Notes under the pieces: generated by a model
What the model was told of the DNA's origin: nothing
What the model saw: only the letters and a program-made list of their open reading frames with translations
Database searches by the model: none
Shown: positions 1 through 8,121 of the stretch, one piece after another
Position numbering within the stretch: the stretch's first letter is position 1
Layout of the letters: each line of letters starts with the position of its first letter
Assembly (NCBI GenBank): GCA_041390145.1
Contig: JAWKQM010000008.1
Coordinates: 1 to 64,000, forward strand
From: Gemmatimonadales bacterium
Lineage (GTDB): Bacteria; Gemmatimonadota; Gemmatimonadetes; Gemmatimonadales; GWC2-71-9
Direction of reading: 5' to 3'
DNA: 64,000 bases
Position numbers and translations under genes: made by a program

Positions 1-709
1 ACCGTTCGCGGCGGAGGTGCTCGGCGCCGTGCTCGCCTTTCCGGCCCTCGGCGACCGGGTCGGGCGGCCGGCGCACATCCGGGACGGGGCCATTCCCACC
101 AGCGATTCCCTCGAGCTCGAGGCGCCGGTCGTCTACATCGCAGGCACCTGCATGAACGCGGGGAAAACGGTGGCCGCCACCGAACTGGTGCGCGGGCTCT
201 CGCGTCGCGGGCTGCGCGTCGCGGCGTCCAAGCTCACCGGCGTCAGCCTGATGCGCGATACCCTGGCCATGCAGGACGCAGGCGCCGTGGCGGCGGTCAC
301 GTTCAATGACGCCGGCGCCGCGAGCACCCATGCCGGCATGACCGTCGCCGTGGCCAAGGGACTCTTCAACCACCTGCAGCAGACCGTCCGGCCCGATGTG
401 ATCGTCGCGGAACTCGGCGACGGCATCCTCGGGGAGTACGGGGTGCAGGACATCCTCCGGGATCCCGAGTTGGCGGGCGCTGGGCGCGCCTGGGTCATGG
501 CCGCCCCCGATCCGGTGGGCTGCTGGGGCGCCGATCAGCTCATGCGGGGAACCTACGGGCTCCCCATCACGGTGCTGACCGGGCCGGCCACCGACAACCA
601 GGTTGGCCGCGACTACATCAGCGCCTCGCTCGGCATTCCGGCGCACAATGCGCTGCGCGACGCCGATGGACTGCTCACCGTGGTCACCACGGCGTTGGAG
701 TCGCAGTGA
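1..709 (+). CDS. DUF1611-family P-loop protein, 5'-truncated by window edge; candidate glutamate N-acyltransferase
   Basis: The reading frame is open to the first base of the window, so only the C-terminal P-loop domain is seen, about 235 residues. A GTG at 17 is an internal possible start, but in-frame coding continues upstream of it. The Walker A-like loop is GTCMNAGKT, followed by KLTG, a DAGA stretch and an AELGDGILGEYG segment, all typical of DUF1611. From memory, the DUF1611 protein DgcN is a D-glutamate N-acetyltransferase in marine Proteobacteria. Here the gene overlaps argC by 4 bases (GTGA), and no argA, argJ or GNAT acyltransferase is visible in the operon. I infer it may make the N-acylglutamate that ArgB phosphorylates. 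The family call is firm; the function is a hypothesis. Confidence 0.8.
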   Translation, partial: PFAAEVLGAVLAFPALGDRVGRPAHIRDGAIPTSDSLELEAPVVYIAGTCMNAGKTVAATELVRGLSRRGLRVAASKLTGVSLMRDTLAMQDAGAVAAVTFNDAGAASTHAGMTVAVAKGLFNHLQQTVRPDVIVAELGDGILGEYGVQDILRDPELAGAGRAWVMAAPDPVGCWGADQLMRGTYGLPITVLTGPATDNQVGRDYISASLGIPAHNALRDADGLLTVVTTALESQ

Positions 710-1734
710 AGGTCGCGGTCGTCGGGGCCGCCGGGTACGTCGGGGGCGAATTGCTGCGGCTCGTGCTCCAGCACCCGGACGTCTCGGAGGTGGTGGCAAC
801 CAGCCGGAGCCAGGCCGGCCGACCGATCGCGGAGGTGCACCCCGCGCTCGCCCCGCTCACGGAGGCGCGGTTTGCCGGGCTGACGGCCGGTGAGGCCGCG
901 CGCGGGCAGGACGTCGTCTTCCTCTCGCTGGAGCACGGGGAATCGTCCAAGGTGGCCGGGGAGGTCTTCGACGCAGGCCCCGGGCTGGTGGTTGATCTCG
1001 CGGCAGATTTCCGGGTGCGCGACCTTCGACTCTACGAGCAGTACTACGGCACGCATCCGGCCCCGGAGCTGGTGACGCGGTTCACCTACGGCCTGGCGGA
1101 CGTGCGCGGCTCCGAACTTCGCGGCGCCGAGGCACTCGCTGCGCCGGGCTGTTTTGCGACGGCGGCGCAGCTGGCCCTCTATCCCCTGCGGTCGCTCGGC
1201 GTCGTCGGCATTCCCGCGCTCTTCGGGGTGACCGGATCGAGCGGCGCCGGCGTGCATCCGAAGCCGACGACGCACCATCCGGCCCGCGCCAACAACCTCT
1301 TCGCCTATTCCGTGCTGAACCATCGGCACGACGCCGAGGTGCTGCAGGCGTGGCGGGGTTGGATGGAATCCCCCACGGCGACGGCCCGCCTGATGACCCA
1401 CTCCGGCCCCTTCGTGCGGGGGATTCATCTGACCCTGCACGCCACGGTGGCGCCCGGGGACGCGGCGCGCATCGACAGCCTCTTTTCGACCGCCTATGCT
1501 GGACGCCCGTTTGTCCGGGTCGTCGACGCGCCTCCTCAGCTCACCCACGTCGTCGGCACCAACCAGGCGCTGATCCATGCCGTCGGGAACGCTGACACCG
1601 GCGAGGTGCAGGCGATGGTGGTGCTCGACAATCTCATCAAGGGGGCGGGAGGACAGGCGGTGCAGGGGATGAACCTCGCGCTCGGACTCGACGAGGCTGC
1701 CGGCCTTCGGCTGGCGGCGCCCTTCCCATGCTGA
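706..1734 (+). CDS. argC: N-acyl-gamma-glutamyl-phosphate reductase
   Basis: 342 residues, the usual length. It reduces N-acylglutamyl phosphate with NADPH to the semialdehyde, the third step of cytoplasmic arginine synthesis. The N-terminal Rossmann motif VGAAGYVGGELLRL is followed by the catalytic cysteine in LAAPGCFATAA (C149) and the substrate segment TGSSGAGVHPKPTTHH. The GTG start overlaps the preceding TGA, and its own stop overlaps the ATG of argD, so translation is probably coupled. The active-site context reads APGC rather than the more common NPGC, which would fit an acyl group other than acetyl but does not prove it. Confidence 0.97.
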   Translation: MKVAVVGAAGYVGGELLRLVLQHPDVSEVVATSRSQAGRPIAEVHPALAPLTEARFAGLTAGEAARGQDVVFLSLEHGESSKVAGEVFDAGPGLVVDLAADFRVRDLRLYEQYYGTHPAPELVTRFTYGLADVRGSELRGAEALAAPGCFATAAQLALYPLRSLGVVGIPALFGVTGSSGAGVHPKPTTHHPARANNLFAYSVLNHRHDAEVLQAWRGWMESPTATARLMTHSGPFVRGIHLTLHATVAPGDAARIDSLFSTAYAGRPFVRVVDAPPQLTHVVGTNQALIHAVGNADTGEVQAMVVLDNLIKGAGGQAVQGMNLALGLDEAAGLRLAAPFPC

Positions 1735-2876
1735 GCGCCGGCGAGCAGGCCCTCCTCCCGGTCTATGCGCAGATGCCGATCCGGCCGGTCTCCGGCCGGG
1801 GCGCCTGGCTGGTGGACGAGGATGGCGCGGAATGGCTCGACGCCTATGGTGGGCATGCGGTGGCGTCGACCGGGCACAGTCATCCGCGCGTGGTCGAGGC
1901 GATCGCCACGCAGGCCAAACGCCTGGTCTTCTACTCCACGGCCGTGCCGTATCCCCTGCGCCTTGAGCTGGCGGCCGAACTCGCCGCCCGCTGCCCGGGC
2001 AACCTCGGGCGGGTCTTCTTCTGCAATTCCGGCGCGGAGGCCAACGAGAACGCGCTGCACCTCGCGCGGAAAGCGACGGGGCGGTCAGGCGTCGCCTCCG
2101 TGACCGGTGGCTGGCACGGCCGCACGGTGGCCACGCTCGCCTGCTGCGACGGCGCCTCGTATGAAGCCGGGGCGCTCCGGGCCGGCATGGCGCTCTCCTC
2201 GCGGGTCACCTTCAACGACCTGGCCTCCCTCGACGCGGTCCTCGACGACTCGATGGCCGCGCTCCTCGTCGAGCCGGTGCAGGGCATGGCGGGGGCGCGG
2301 GATTGCAGCGTCGAGTTCCTCGGGGAGGCGCGCCGGATCTGCACCGAACGGGGCATCGCGCTTCTGTTTGATGAGGTGCAGTGCGGGGTAGGACGGAGCG
2401 GGACCTTCACCGCGGCGGAGAGCTACGGTGTGGTGCCGGACGGGCTCACCATGGCCAAGGGACTCGGCTCGGGCTACCCGCTCGGGGCCGTCGTCGCCGG
2501 ACCGATGCTGGCCGATGGCGTCGGCGTTGGCGACTTGGGCAGCACCTTCGGGGGCGGTCCCCTCGCCTGCGCGGCCGGCCTGGCGACGCTGGCCGTCATC
2601 ACCGACGAAGACCTGGCGGGAAATGCGGCGCGGGTCGGTGCGCACATCGAGGCGGGGGCCCGCGCGCTTGGCGCACAGAAGGTTTGGGGGCGGGGATTGC
2701 TGCGGGGCCTCGACTTCGGGCGTCCGGCCAGGGAACTCCAGCAGGCCCTCTTTGCCCGCCGGATCCTGACCGGCACCTCCTCCGATCCCCGCATCCTGCG
2801 CATCATGCCGCCGCTCACCCTCACGGTTCAGGAAGCCGACGTGCTCCTGGCCGGACTCCGCGAGGTGCTGACGTGA
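1728..2876 (+). CDS. argD: N-acylornithine aminotransferase
   Basis: 382 residues, class III PLP-dependent aminotransferase that converts N-acylglutamate semialdehyde to N-acylornithine with glutamate as amino donor. Visible landmarks are CNSGAEANENAL (cofactor phosphate and substrate contact), FDEVQCGVGRSG (the Asp that binds the PLP pyridine nitrogen) and TMAKGLGSGYPLG with the Schiff-base lysine K244. The ATG lies inside the end of argC (7-base overlap), and its TGA is overlapped by the GTG of the next gene. ArgD enzymes also often accept N-succinyl substrates, which fits the transcarbamylase next door. Confidence 0.96.
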   Translation: MLSAGEQALLPVYAQMPIRPVSGRGAWLVDEDGAEWLDAYGGHAVASTGHSHPRVVEAIATQAKRLVFYSTAVPYPLRLELAAELAARCPGNLGRVFFCNSGAEANENALHLARKATGRSGVASVTGGWHGRTVATLACCDGASYEAGALRAGMALSSRVTFNDLASLDAVLDDSMAALLVEPVQGMAGARDCSVEFLGEARRICTERGIALLFDEVQCGVGRSGTFTAAESYGVVPDGLTMAKGLGSGYPLGAVVAGPMLADGVGVGDLGSTFGGGPLACAAGLATLAVITDEDLAGNAARVGAHIEAGARALGAQKVWGRGLLRGLDFGRPARELQQALFARRILTGTSSDPRILRIMPPLTLTVQEADVLLAGLREVLT

Positions 2877-3892
2877 CCAAACGCGATTTTCTCGCCGTGG
2901 AAGACTGGTCCTTTGCCGAGATCGAGTCGGTGCTGGCGCTGGCCACCCGGGTCAAGCGTGGCCAGATCCTCGGGGGACTCGAGCGCAAGGTGCTCGCGAT
3001 GGTCTTCCTCGACCCGAGCCTCCGCACCCGCACCAGCTTCGAGACGGGGATGTTTCTCCATGGGGGGCACGCCGTCGTCCTCGAGCCGGGCAAGGGCAGC
3101 TGGGCACTGGAGACGGAAGAAGGCATCGTGATGGATCGGGACACCGTGGAGCACGTCACCGAGGCCGCCCGAGTCCTCGGCCGGTACGCCGACGCACTGG
3201 CGGTTCGCTCCTTTCCCCGTGGAAGTGAATGGGCCACCGCGCGCCAGGACACGATCCTGCGGCAGTTTGCCCGACACTGCGAGAAGCCGGTCATCAATCT
3301 CGAGTCGTCGCGTCGTCATCCCTGCCAGGAGCTGGCGGATGCGTTCACGCTCAGGGAAAAGCTTGGCGAGACCAGGGGAAAGAAGTTCGTGCTGACCTGG
3401 GCCTGGCATCCCAAGGCGCTCCCGACGGCGGTACCGGTAAGCGCCGCCCTGGCGGCGGCACGCATGGGCATGGACGTCACGATTGCCGCGCCCGAGGGCT
3501 GCGACCTCGACCCCGAGGATGTGCGGCGCATTCGCGAACTGGGGGCGGAGGCCGGCGGCGGCCAGCTGGCATTCGCGCACGATCAGGGCGCCGCCATCGC
3601 CGGAGCCGACGCGGTCTACGCCAAGTCCTGGGGCCCGGTATCGATGTACGGATCTGCCGACGTGCAGCGGCCCTGGTTCGACCGGTACCGCGACTGGCGG
3701 CTCACGGCGGAGCAGATGTCGACGACGCGAAACGGCAAGGGCATCGCGATGCACTGCCTGCCAGTGCGCCGCAACGTCGAAATCGATGATGCCGTGCTCG
3801 ACGGCCCGCACTCAGTGGTGGTGGACGAGGCGGAGAACCGGCTGCATGTGCAGCGGGCGCTCCTTCTCACGATGATCGGGAGCACGCAGTGA
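2873..3892 (+). CDS. argF': N-acylornithine transcarbamylase, predicted N-succinylornithine type
   Basis: 339 residues from a GTG that overlaps the argD stop. It transfers carbamoyl phosphate to an N-acylated ornithine and belongs to the AOTCase/SOTCase branch, not to ordinary ornithine transcarbamylase. Carbamoyl-phosphate site SLRTRTSF (residues 49-56), HPCQE (149-153), LTWAWHPKALP (174-184) and HCLPVRRN near the C-terminus are all branch-typical. The residue matching Glu92 of Xanthomonas AOTCase is valine here (V92 in MDRDTVEH), and the one matching Asn185 is proline (P184). Published mutants E92V, E92P, E92S and E92A of AOTCase were reported to become succinylornithine transcarbamylases. 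I therefore predict N-succinyl-L-ornithine as substrate. Family certain; specificity inferred from my recollected alignment. Confidence 0.93.
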   Translation: MTKRDFLAVEDWSFAEIESVLALATRVKRGQILGGLERKVLAMVFLDPSLRTRTSFETGMFLHGGHAVVLEPGKGSWALETEEGIVMDRDTVEHVTEAARVLGRYADALAVRSFPRGSEWATARQDTILRQFARHCEKPVINLESSRRHPCQELADAFTLREKLGETRGKKFVLTWAWHPKALPTAVPVSAALAAARMGMDVTIAAPEGCDLDPEDVRRIRELGAEAGGGQLAFAHDQGAAIAGADAVYAKSWGPVSMYGSADVQRPWFDRYRDWRLTAEQMSTTRNGKGIAMHCLPVRRNVEIDDAVLDGPHSVVVDEAENRLHVQRALLLTMIGSTQ

Positions 3893-4824
3893 GCATTGAT
3901 ACGTCGAAGGGAATCGCGGGCCTCAAGGGTGCCCTGCGGTACGTGCGCGCCTATCGGGACCAGGTCTTCGTGGTCAAGCTGGGGGGCGAGGTCCTCGCCG
4001 ACCCGCGAGCCGTGGACGGCATCGCGGCGCAGGTGTCGCTCCTCAACAGCCTTGGCATCCAGTTGGTTGTGGTGCACGGGGGCGGACCCCAGGCCACGGC
4101 ACTCAGCCGGCGCATGGGAGCCGAGCCCCGGATCGTGGCCGGCCGCCGCGTCACCGATGACGACGCGCTGGCCGTGGCGAAGATGGTGTACGCCGGGCAG
4201 CTCAACGTCGACCTCCTCGCCTCCCTCCGCGCGCACGAGGCGCAAGGCGTGGGACTGAGCGGCGTGGACGCCGATCTCATCACTGCCCACCGCCGGCCCC
4301 CGGTCAAGGTGGTGGACGACGACGGCAGGTCGCAGACCGTGGACTACGGGCATGTCGGTGATCTCGACCGCGTGGACCCCCGGGTGCTGCGCACGCTCCT
4401 CGATGCGCGGTTCGTGCCGGTGGTGGCGAGCCTGGCCGGGGACGGAGACGGAAACGTCTTCAACGTCAACGCCGATACGGTGGCGGAAGCGCTGGCCGTG
4501 GCACTGCGGGCGCAGAAGCTGATCTTCCTGACTGGCGCACCCGGCGTGCTCCGTGACCGGGAGGATCCGTCGAGCCTGATCGCGTTTGCCGATCCGGATG
4601 ACCTGGCCGGTCTGCTCGCGAGCGGGGCGGTAGCCGGCGGGATGCGCCCCAAGGTGGAGGCGTGCATCCGTGCGGCCACCGGCGGTGTCGAGCGGACCCA
4701 CATTATCGACGGTCGTGTGGCGGACGCGCTTCTCCTCGAGGTCTTCACCGGTGCCGGATGCGGCACCATGATCGTCGGTCGAAAGGAAAAGGCGACCTAT
4801 CTCGGCGTCGACCTGGCCGACTGA
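3889..4824 (+). CDS. argB: N-acylglutamate kinase
   Basis: 311 residues, amino-acid kinase family. It phosphorylates the gamma carboxylate of N-acylglutamate with ATP, the second arginine step. Phosphate-binding VVKLGGEVL near residue 24 and VVVHGGGPQATALSRR near residue 60, then FNVNADTVAEALA and the ATP-site IFLTGAPGVL, are all intact. GTG start overlaps the transcarbamylase stop by 4 bases. The lysine of FVVKLGG and the GGMRPKVEAC segment of the C-lobe are present, so the enzyme should be active. Placing argB after argF' is unusual but clearly part of one transcript. Confidence 0.95.
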   Translation: MSIDTSKGIAGLKGALRYVRAYRDQVFVVKLGGEVLADPRAVDGIAAQVSLLNSLGIQLVVVHGGGPQATALSRRMGAEPRIVAGRRVTDDDALAVAKMVYAGQLNVDLLASLRAHEAQGVGLSGVDADLITAHRRPPVKVVDDDGRSQTVDYGHVGDLDRVDPRVLRTLLDARFVPVVASLAGDGDGNVFNVNADTVAEALAVALRAQKLIFLTGAPGVLRDREDPSSLIAFADPDDLAGLLASGAVAGGMRPKVEACIRAATGGVERTHIIDGRVADALLLEVFTGAGCGTMIVGRKEKATYLGVDLAD

Positions 4825-5878
4825 AGTCGAGCTCCTCCGCGAGCTCGTCGCTATCCCCTCCGTCAGTGGTGAGGAGGCGGCGGTGGCGAGTCTGGTCGAG
4901 GAGACCGCGCGGCGCTGGGGGCTCCCCGTCCTCCGGGACGCAGCGGGCGTGTCTGTGCGCGTCTCCGGCAAGGCGCCCGGACCGACGCTTGCCCTTGTGT
5001 CGCATCTCGACGTGGTGCCGCCCGGGTCCGGCTGGACTCGCGACCCGTTCACCCCTGTCATTGAAGCGGGCCGGCTCTTCGGGCGGGGCTCGGGCGACGC
5101 AAAGGCCTCCGTCGCGGCGATGCTCTGCGCCGCGCACGATATTGCGACCGCCGGTGGTCCGGCGCGGGGCGATCTGCTGGTCCTCCTGGGGCTGGGTGAG
5201 GAGACCCGCAACACCTCGATGCCCGACCTGGTGGGTCGCGCCGGTCCGGTCGACGCCGCCATCGTGGGCGAGCCGACCGATCTCGACTTTGCCGTCGCCC
5301 AGCGCGGGCTCATGATGGTGGACCTGATAGCCCGCGGCGACCAGCGCCACGCCGGTCGGGTCAACGAAGATGGTGCGTTTACCAACGCGCTCACGGCGCT
5401 GGCGCGGGATCTCATCAAGCTCGAAACCCTCTTCACGGATCGGCCGCACCCGATCCTCGGGCATCCCACCGTCACCGCGACGATGGTCACGGCGGGTGTG
5501 AGCCGAAACGTCACGCCGCCGTCGGCCAAGGCGGTACTGGACGTCAGGAGCACGCCGGCCTGGACGCACGAGGAACTCGCCGACGGCCTCAGGGCTGCGC
5601 TCGCCAGCGAGGTGGTCGTCACCTCGGATCGACTGGTGCCCTGCGAAACCCCGCCGGGGTCGGCATTGCTGGCGGCCTGCGCATCGGTACGTCCCGCGGC
5701 CACCCGGTATGGGAGCCCGACCTGCAGCGACTGGGTCTTCCTCCGGCACCTCGACGCGGTCAAGTGCGGACCCGGCAGCAGCCGGCGGTCGCACACCGCG
5801 GACGAATGCGTAGATTTGGATCAGGTGTCTGCCGCCCGTCGATTCTACGCCGATCTCGCAGGGGAGTATTTGCAATGA
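4799..5878 (+). CDS. M20-family deacylase (N-acylornithine/N-acylcitrulline type), non-canonical start
   Basis: Zinc peptidase-like deacylase that would remove the acyl group from N-acylcitrulline to feed ArgH via ArgG. Metal-site motifs: SHLDVVPPG, GSGDAK, GLGEETRN, GEPTDLDFAV and a late His in GSSRRSHTADE. Family-typical sequence (ELLRELVAIPSVSGEE) is encoded from about 4823, upstream of the first GTG at 4883. No ATG, GTG, TTG or CTG lies in frame between the stop at 4769-4771 and 4883. An ATC at 4799 sits 6 bases after an AGGAAAAGG, so I chose it (359 residues); a base-call error from ATG is equally possible. It overlaps the end of argB in another frame and ends overlapping argH. Confidence 0.85.
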   Translation: MSASTWPTEVELLRELVAIPSVSGEEAAVASLVEETARRWGLPVLRDAAGVSVRVSGKAPGPTLALVSHLDVVPPGSGWTRDPFTPVIEAGRLFGRGSGDAKASVAAMLCAAHDIATAGGPARGDLLVLLGLGEETRNTSMPDLVGRAGPVDAAIVGEPTDLDFAVAQRGLMMVDLIARGDQRHAGRVNEDGAFTNALTALARDLIKLETLFTDRPHPILGHPTVTATMVTAGVSRNVTPPSAKAVLDVRSTPAWTHEELADGLRAALASEVVVTSDRLVPCETPPGSALLAACASVRPAATRYGSPTCSDWVFLRHLDAVKCGPGSSRRSHTADECVDLDQVSAARRFYADLAGEYLQ

Positions 5879-7272
5879 CCCCTCGTCGCTCATCCCCACA
5901 AACCCTCTGGTCGCCCGCCGACGATCCCGATCGTCTCATGCTCGACTACACCATCGGTGAGGACCGGCTCTGGGACATGCGCCTCCTGCCATGGGACGTG
6001 TATGGAAGCCTGGGGCACGTGGAGGGATTGCGCGCGTCAAAGCTCCTGTCGGCCAATGCCCACCGCAAACTGCGGACGGTGCTCCGCCGCGCCTTGCGCG
6101 AAGTCGAGGACGGGGTGCTGGTGATCGATCTGGTGCACGAGGACGTGCACAGTGCGGTGGAGGACTGGATCACCCGGCGGCACGGTGCGGCCGGCGAGCA
6201 GTTGCATACCGGTCGGTCGCGCAACGACCAGGTGGCCTGCGACCTCCGGCTCTACTTGAAGAACCAGCTGCTCGAGCTGCACGAGGCCGCCGAGGACGTG
6301 GCCATGGCGCTCCTCGACTTTGCCGCGCGCCATCGCGACCAGCTGTGGCCGGGATACACGCATTCCCGGAAGGCGATGCCGTCGTCGATTGGACTCTGGG
6401 CTGCCGCGTATGCCGAGGGGCTGCTCGATACCCTGGAGTCCCTGCCCGCGCTTTGGGCGCGCGTGGACCGCTCCCCGCTCGGGAGCGCCGCCGGGTACGG
6501 GGTCCCGCTGCCGCTCGACCGGGAGGCGACGGCGCGGGCGCTCGGATTCGCCGCCGTGGAGCACAACGTGGCGGCGGTGCAGCTGGGTCGAGGCAAGCTT
6601 GAGGCGGCCGTGCTCGCCTGGTGCGGAGAACTGGGCCACGACCTCGCCCGTTTCAGCTCTGACGTGATCCTGTTCAGCGCGGAGGAATACGGCTATCTCG
6701 TACTCCCGGCGCGGCTCGCCACCGGCTCCAGCATCATGCCGCACAAACGAAATCCGGATCTCTTCGAGCTGACGCGCGCCCGCGCCGCCACCGTGAACGG
6801 CGACCATGCCGCGCTCCTCCACGTGGCCTCCCGCCTGACCGGCGGGTACCATCGCGATTTTCAGTTGCTGAAGGAACCGCTCTTCCGCGGCCTGCAGCGG
6901 ACGCGCGAGATGCTCGCGATGCTGACGGTGGCCATCCCGTCGCTCGGTGTCAACGCGACGCGTTGCACCGAAGCCATTGCGGGTGACGCCCTCGCCACCG
7001 ACGAGGTGATGCGCAGGGTGGAGGAGGGGGTGCGGTTCCGGCGCGCGTACCGGGAGGTGGCCGCGGAGCTCAAGGCCGGCGGGCACTTCCCGCCGCCAAC
7101 CCGCCGGCAGATCCTCGCCCGCCGCGGTTCCACAGGGGGCCTCGGGAATCTTGGGCTGTCGGTGGTGCGCGCCCGTGTCCGGGCACGGCGTCAATGGAGC
7201 CGACGCGAGCGGCAACGATTTGAGCAGGCGCTTCGGCGGCTGGCCGGCCGGGGCCCGGAGAGGAAATTGTGA
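5875..7272 (+). CDS. argH: Argininosuccinate lyase
   Basis: 465 residues, fumarase/aspartase superfamily. It splits argininosuccinate to arginine and fumarate, the last step of the pathway. The signature GSSIMPHKRNPD with the catalytic serine pair around S285-S286 is intact, as are HTGRSRNDQ and the GYTHSRKAMPSS segment. The ATG overlaps the deacylase stop (ATGA). The C-terminus is Arg-rich and ends directly in the argR start. argG, needed to make its substrate, is not in the window and may lie upstream of position 1. Confidence 0.97.
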   Translation: MTPRRSSPQTLWSPADDPDRLMLDYTIGEDRLWDMRLLPWDVYGSLGHVEGLRASKLLSANAHRKLRTVLRRALREVEDGVLVIDLVHEDVHSAVEDWITRRHGAAGEQLHTGRSRNDQVACDLRLYLKNQLLELHEAAEDVAMALLDFAARHRDQLWPGYTHSRKAMPSSIGLWAAAYAEGLLDTLESLPALWARVDRSPLGSAAGYGVPLPLDREATARALGFAAVEHNVAAVQLGRGKLEAAVLAWCGELGHDLARFSSDVILFSAEEYGYLVLPARLATGSSIMPHKRNPDLFELTRARAATVNGDHAALLHVASRLTGGYHRDFQLLKEPLFRGLQRTREMLAMLTVAIPSLGVNATRCTEAIAGDALATDEVMRRVEEGVRFRRAYREVAAELKAGGHFPPPTRRQILARRGSTGGLGNLGLSVVRARVRARRQWSRRERQRFEQALRRLAGRGPERKL

Positions 7273-7721
7273 GCACCGATCGTCGGAAGCGTCACATGAA
7301 GATCCTCGAACTGATCAGCACGCAGTCGCTGCGCACGCAGGAAGAGGTGGCGGCGGCGCTGGCGGGCGAGGGGTGGTCCGTCACCCAGTCGTCGGTGAGC
7401 CGGGATATCGCCGCACTGCGGCTCGTCAAGGTGAACGGCGTCTATCGCCGGCCCGTGGTGGTCGCCAAGCCGGTCGACGATCCCGACCTCCGGCGCATCG
7501 CCGAGGCCCTCATCGGGGTGGAGACCGCTGGGGACGCGCTGGTGGTCCTGCGGACACCGCCAGGCGAGGCGAGCCCCGTCGGCGCGGCGCTCGACCGGCT
7601 CTCCTGGGCCGGTGTGGTCGGGACGATCGCCGGGGACGATACTATCTTTGTGGCAGTGCGGGACGCCGCCGCCCAGCGAGCGGTCCTGCGCGAACTTCGT
7701 AAGGTTGCCGCACTGCCCTGA
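7269..7721 (+). CDS. argR: Arginine repressor ArgR
   Basis: 150 residues, the standard length. N-terminal winged helix with TQSSVSRDIAAL as recognition helix, and a C-terminal hexamer/arginine-binding domain with GTIAGDDTIFVA, where the Asp pair binds arginine. As last gene of the arg operon, translationally coupled to argH by a 4-base overlap (GTGA), it can limit its own synthesis when arginine is plentiful. ARG boxes would be expected before the operon's first gene, outside this window. Confidence 0.96.
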   Translation: MSTDRRKRHMKILELISTQSLRTQEEVAAALAGEGWSVTQSSVSRDIAALRLVKVNGVYRRPVVVAKPVDDPDLRRIAEALIGVETAGDALVVLRTPPGEASPVGAALDRLSWAGVVGTIAGDDTIFVAVRDAAAQRAVLRELRKVAALP

Positions 7722-7751
7722 ACGCCGATTGCGCTATCGACCGGAGCTCCC

Positions 7752-8117
7752 ATGGCCAGCACGACGTTTATCGATCACAAAGGAGTCCAGATCGCGTTTC
7801 TTGACTTTGCCAATGTACAGTCCACCGAGGAGGCGCTGACGGCCATCGAGGAGGCGGCGCAGCTGGTGCAGGCACAGCCCTTTCGAAGCGTTCGTACGCT
7901 GACCTATGTGGCGGGGAGTCGGTTCAACGGTGAAGTGCTGGAAGCGATCAAGCGGCTGGCCGTGAACAACAGGCCCTACGTCATTGCCGGGGCGGTGGTG
8001 GGACTGTCAGGGCTGCAGAAAGTGGTCTATACGACCGTCATGCGGTTTTCCAAGCGAAACATCCCTGCGTTCAGTGACCTCGAGGCGGCCAAGGAGTTCC
8101 TGATCGCCCAGAGTTGA
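7752..8117 (+). CDS. STAS/SpoIIAA-like small protein
   Basis: 121 residues with a Shine-Dalgarno GGAG 6 bases before the ATG. Alternating strands and helices (for example IAFLDFANVQS and VRTLTYVAGSRFN, then an amphipathic helix and PYVIAGAVVGLSGLQKVV) resemble the compact STAS/SEC14-like fold found in stand-alone regulators. No catalytic motif, signal peptide or membrane segment is visible. It lies 30 bases after argR on the same strand but is not overlapped, so it may or may not share the transcript. Function unknown. Confidence 0.7.
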   Translation: MASTTFIDHKGVQIAFLDFANVQSTEEALTAIEEAAQLVQAQPFRSVRTLTYVAGSRFNGEVLEAIKRLAVNNRPYVIAGAVVGLSGLQKVVYTTVMRFSKRNIPAFSDLEAAKEFLIAQS

Positions 8118-8121
8118 CGCG

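Noticed and set aside
613..1578. Long antisense frames such as 613-1578 minus and 3616-5796 minus
   Set aside because: They oppose well-supported arg genes, have Arg/Gly/Pro-rich shadow composition and no domain, as expected in GC-rich DNA.
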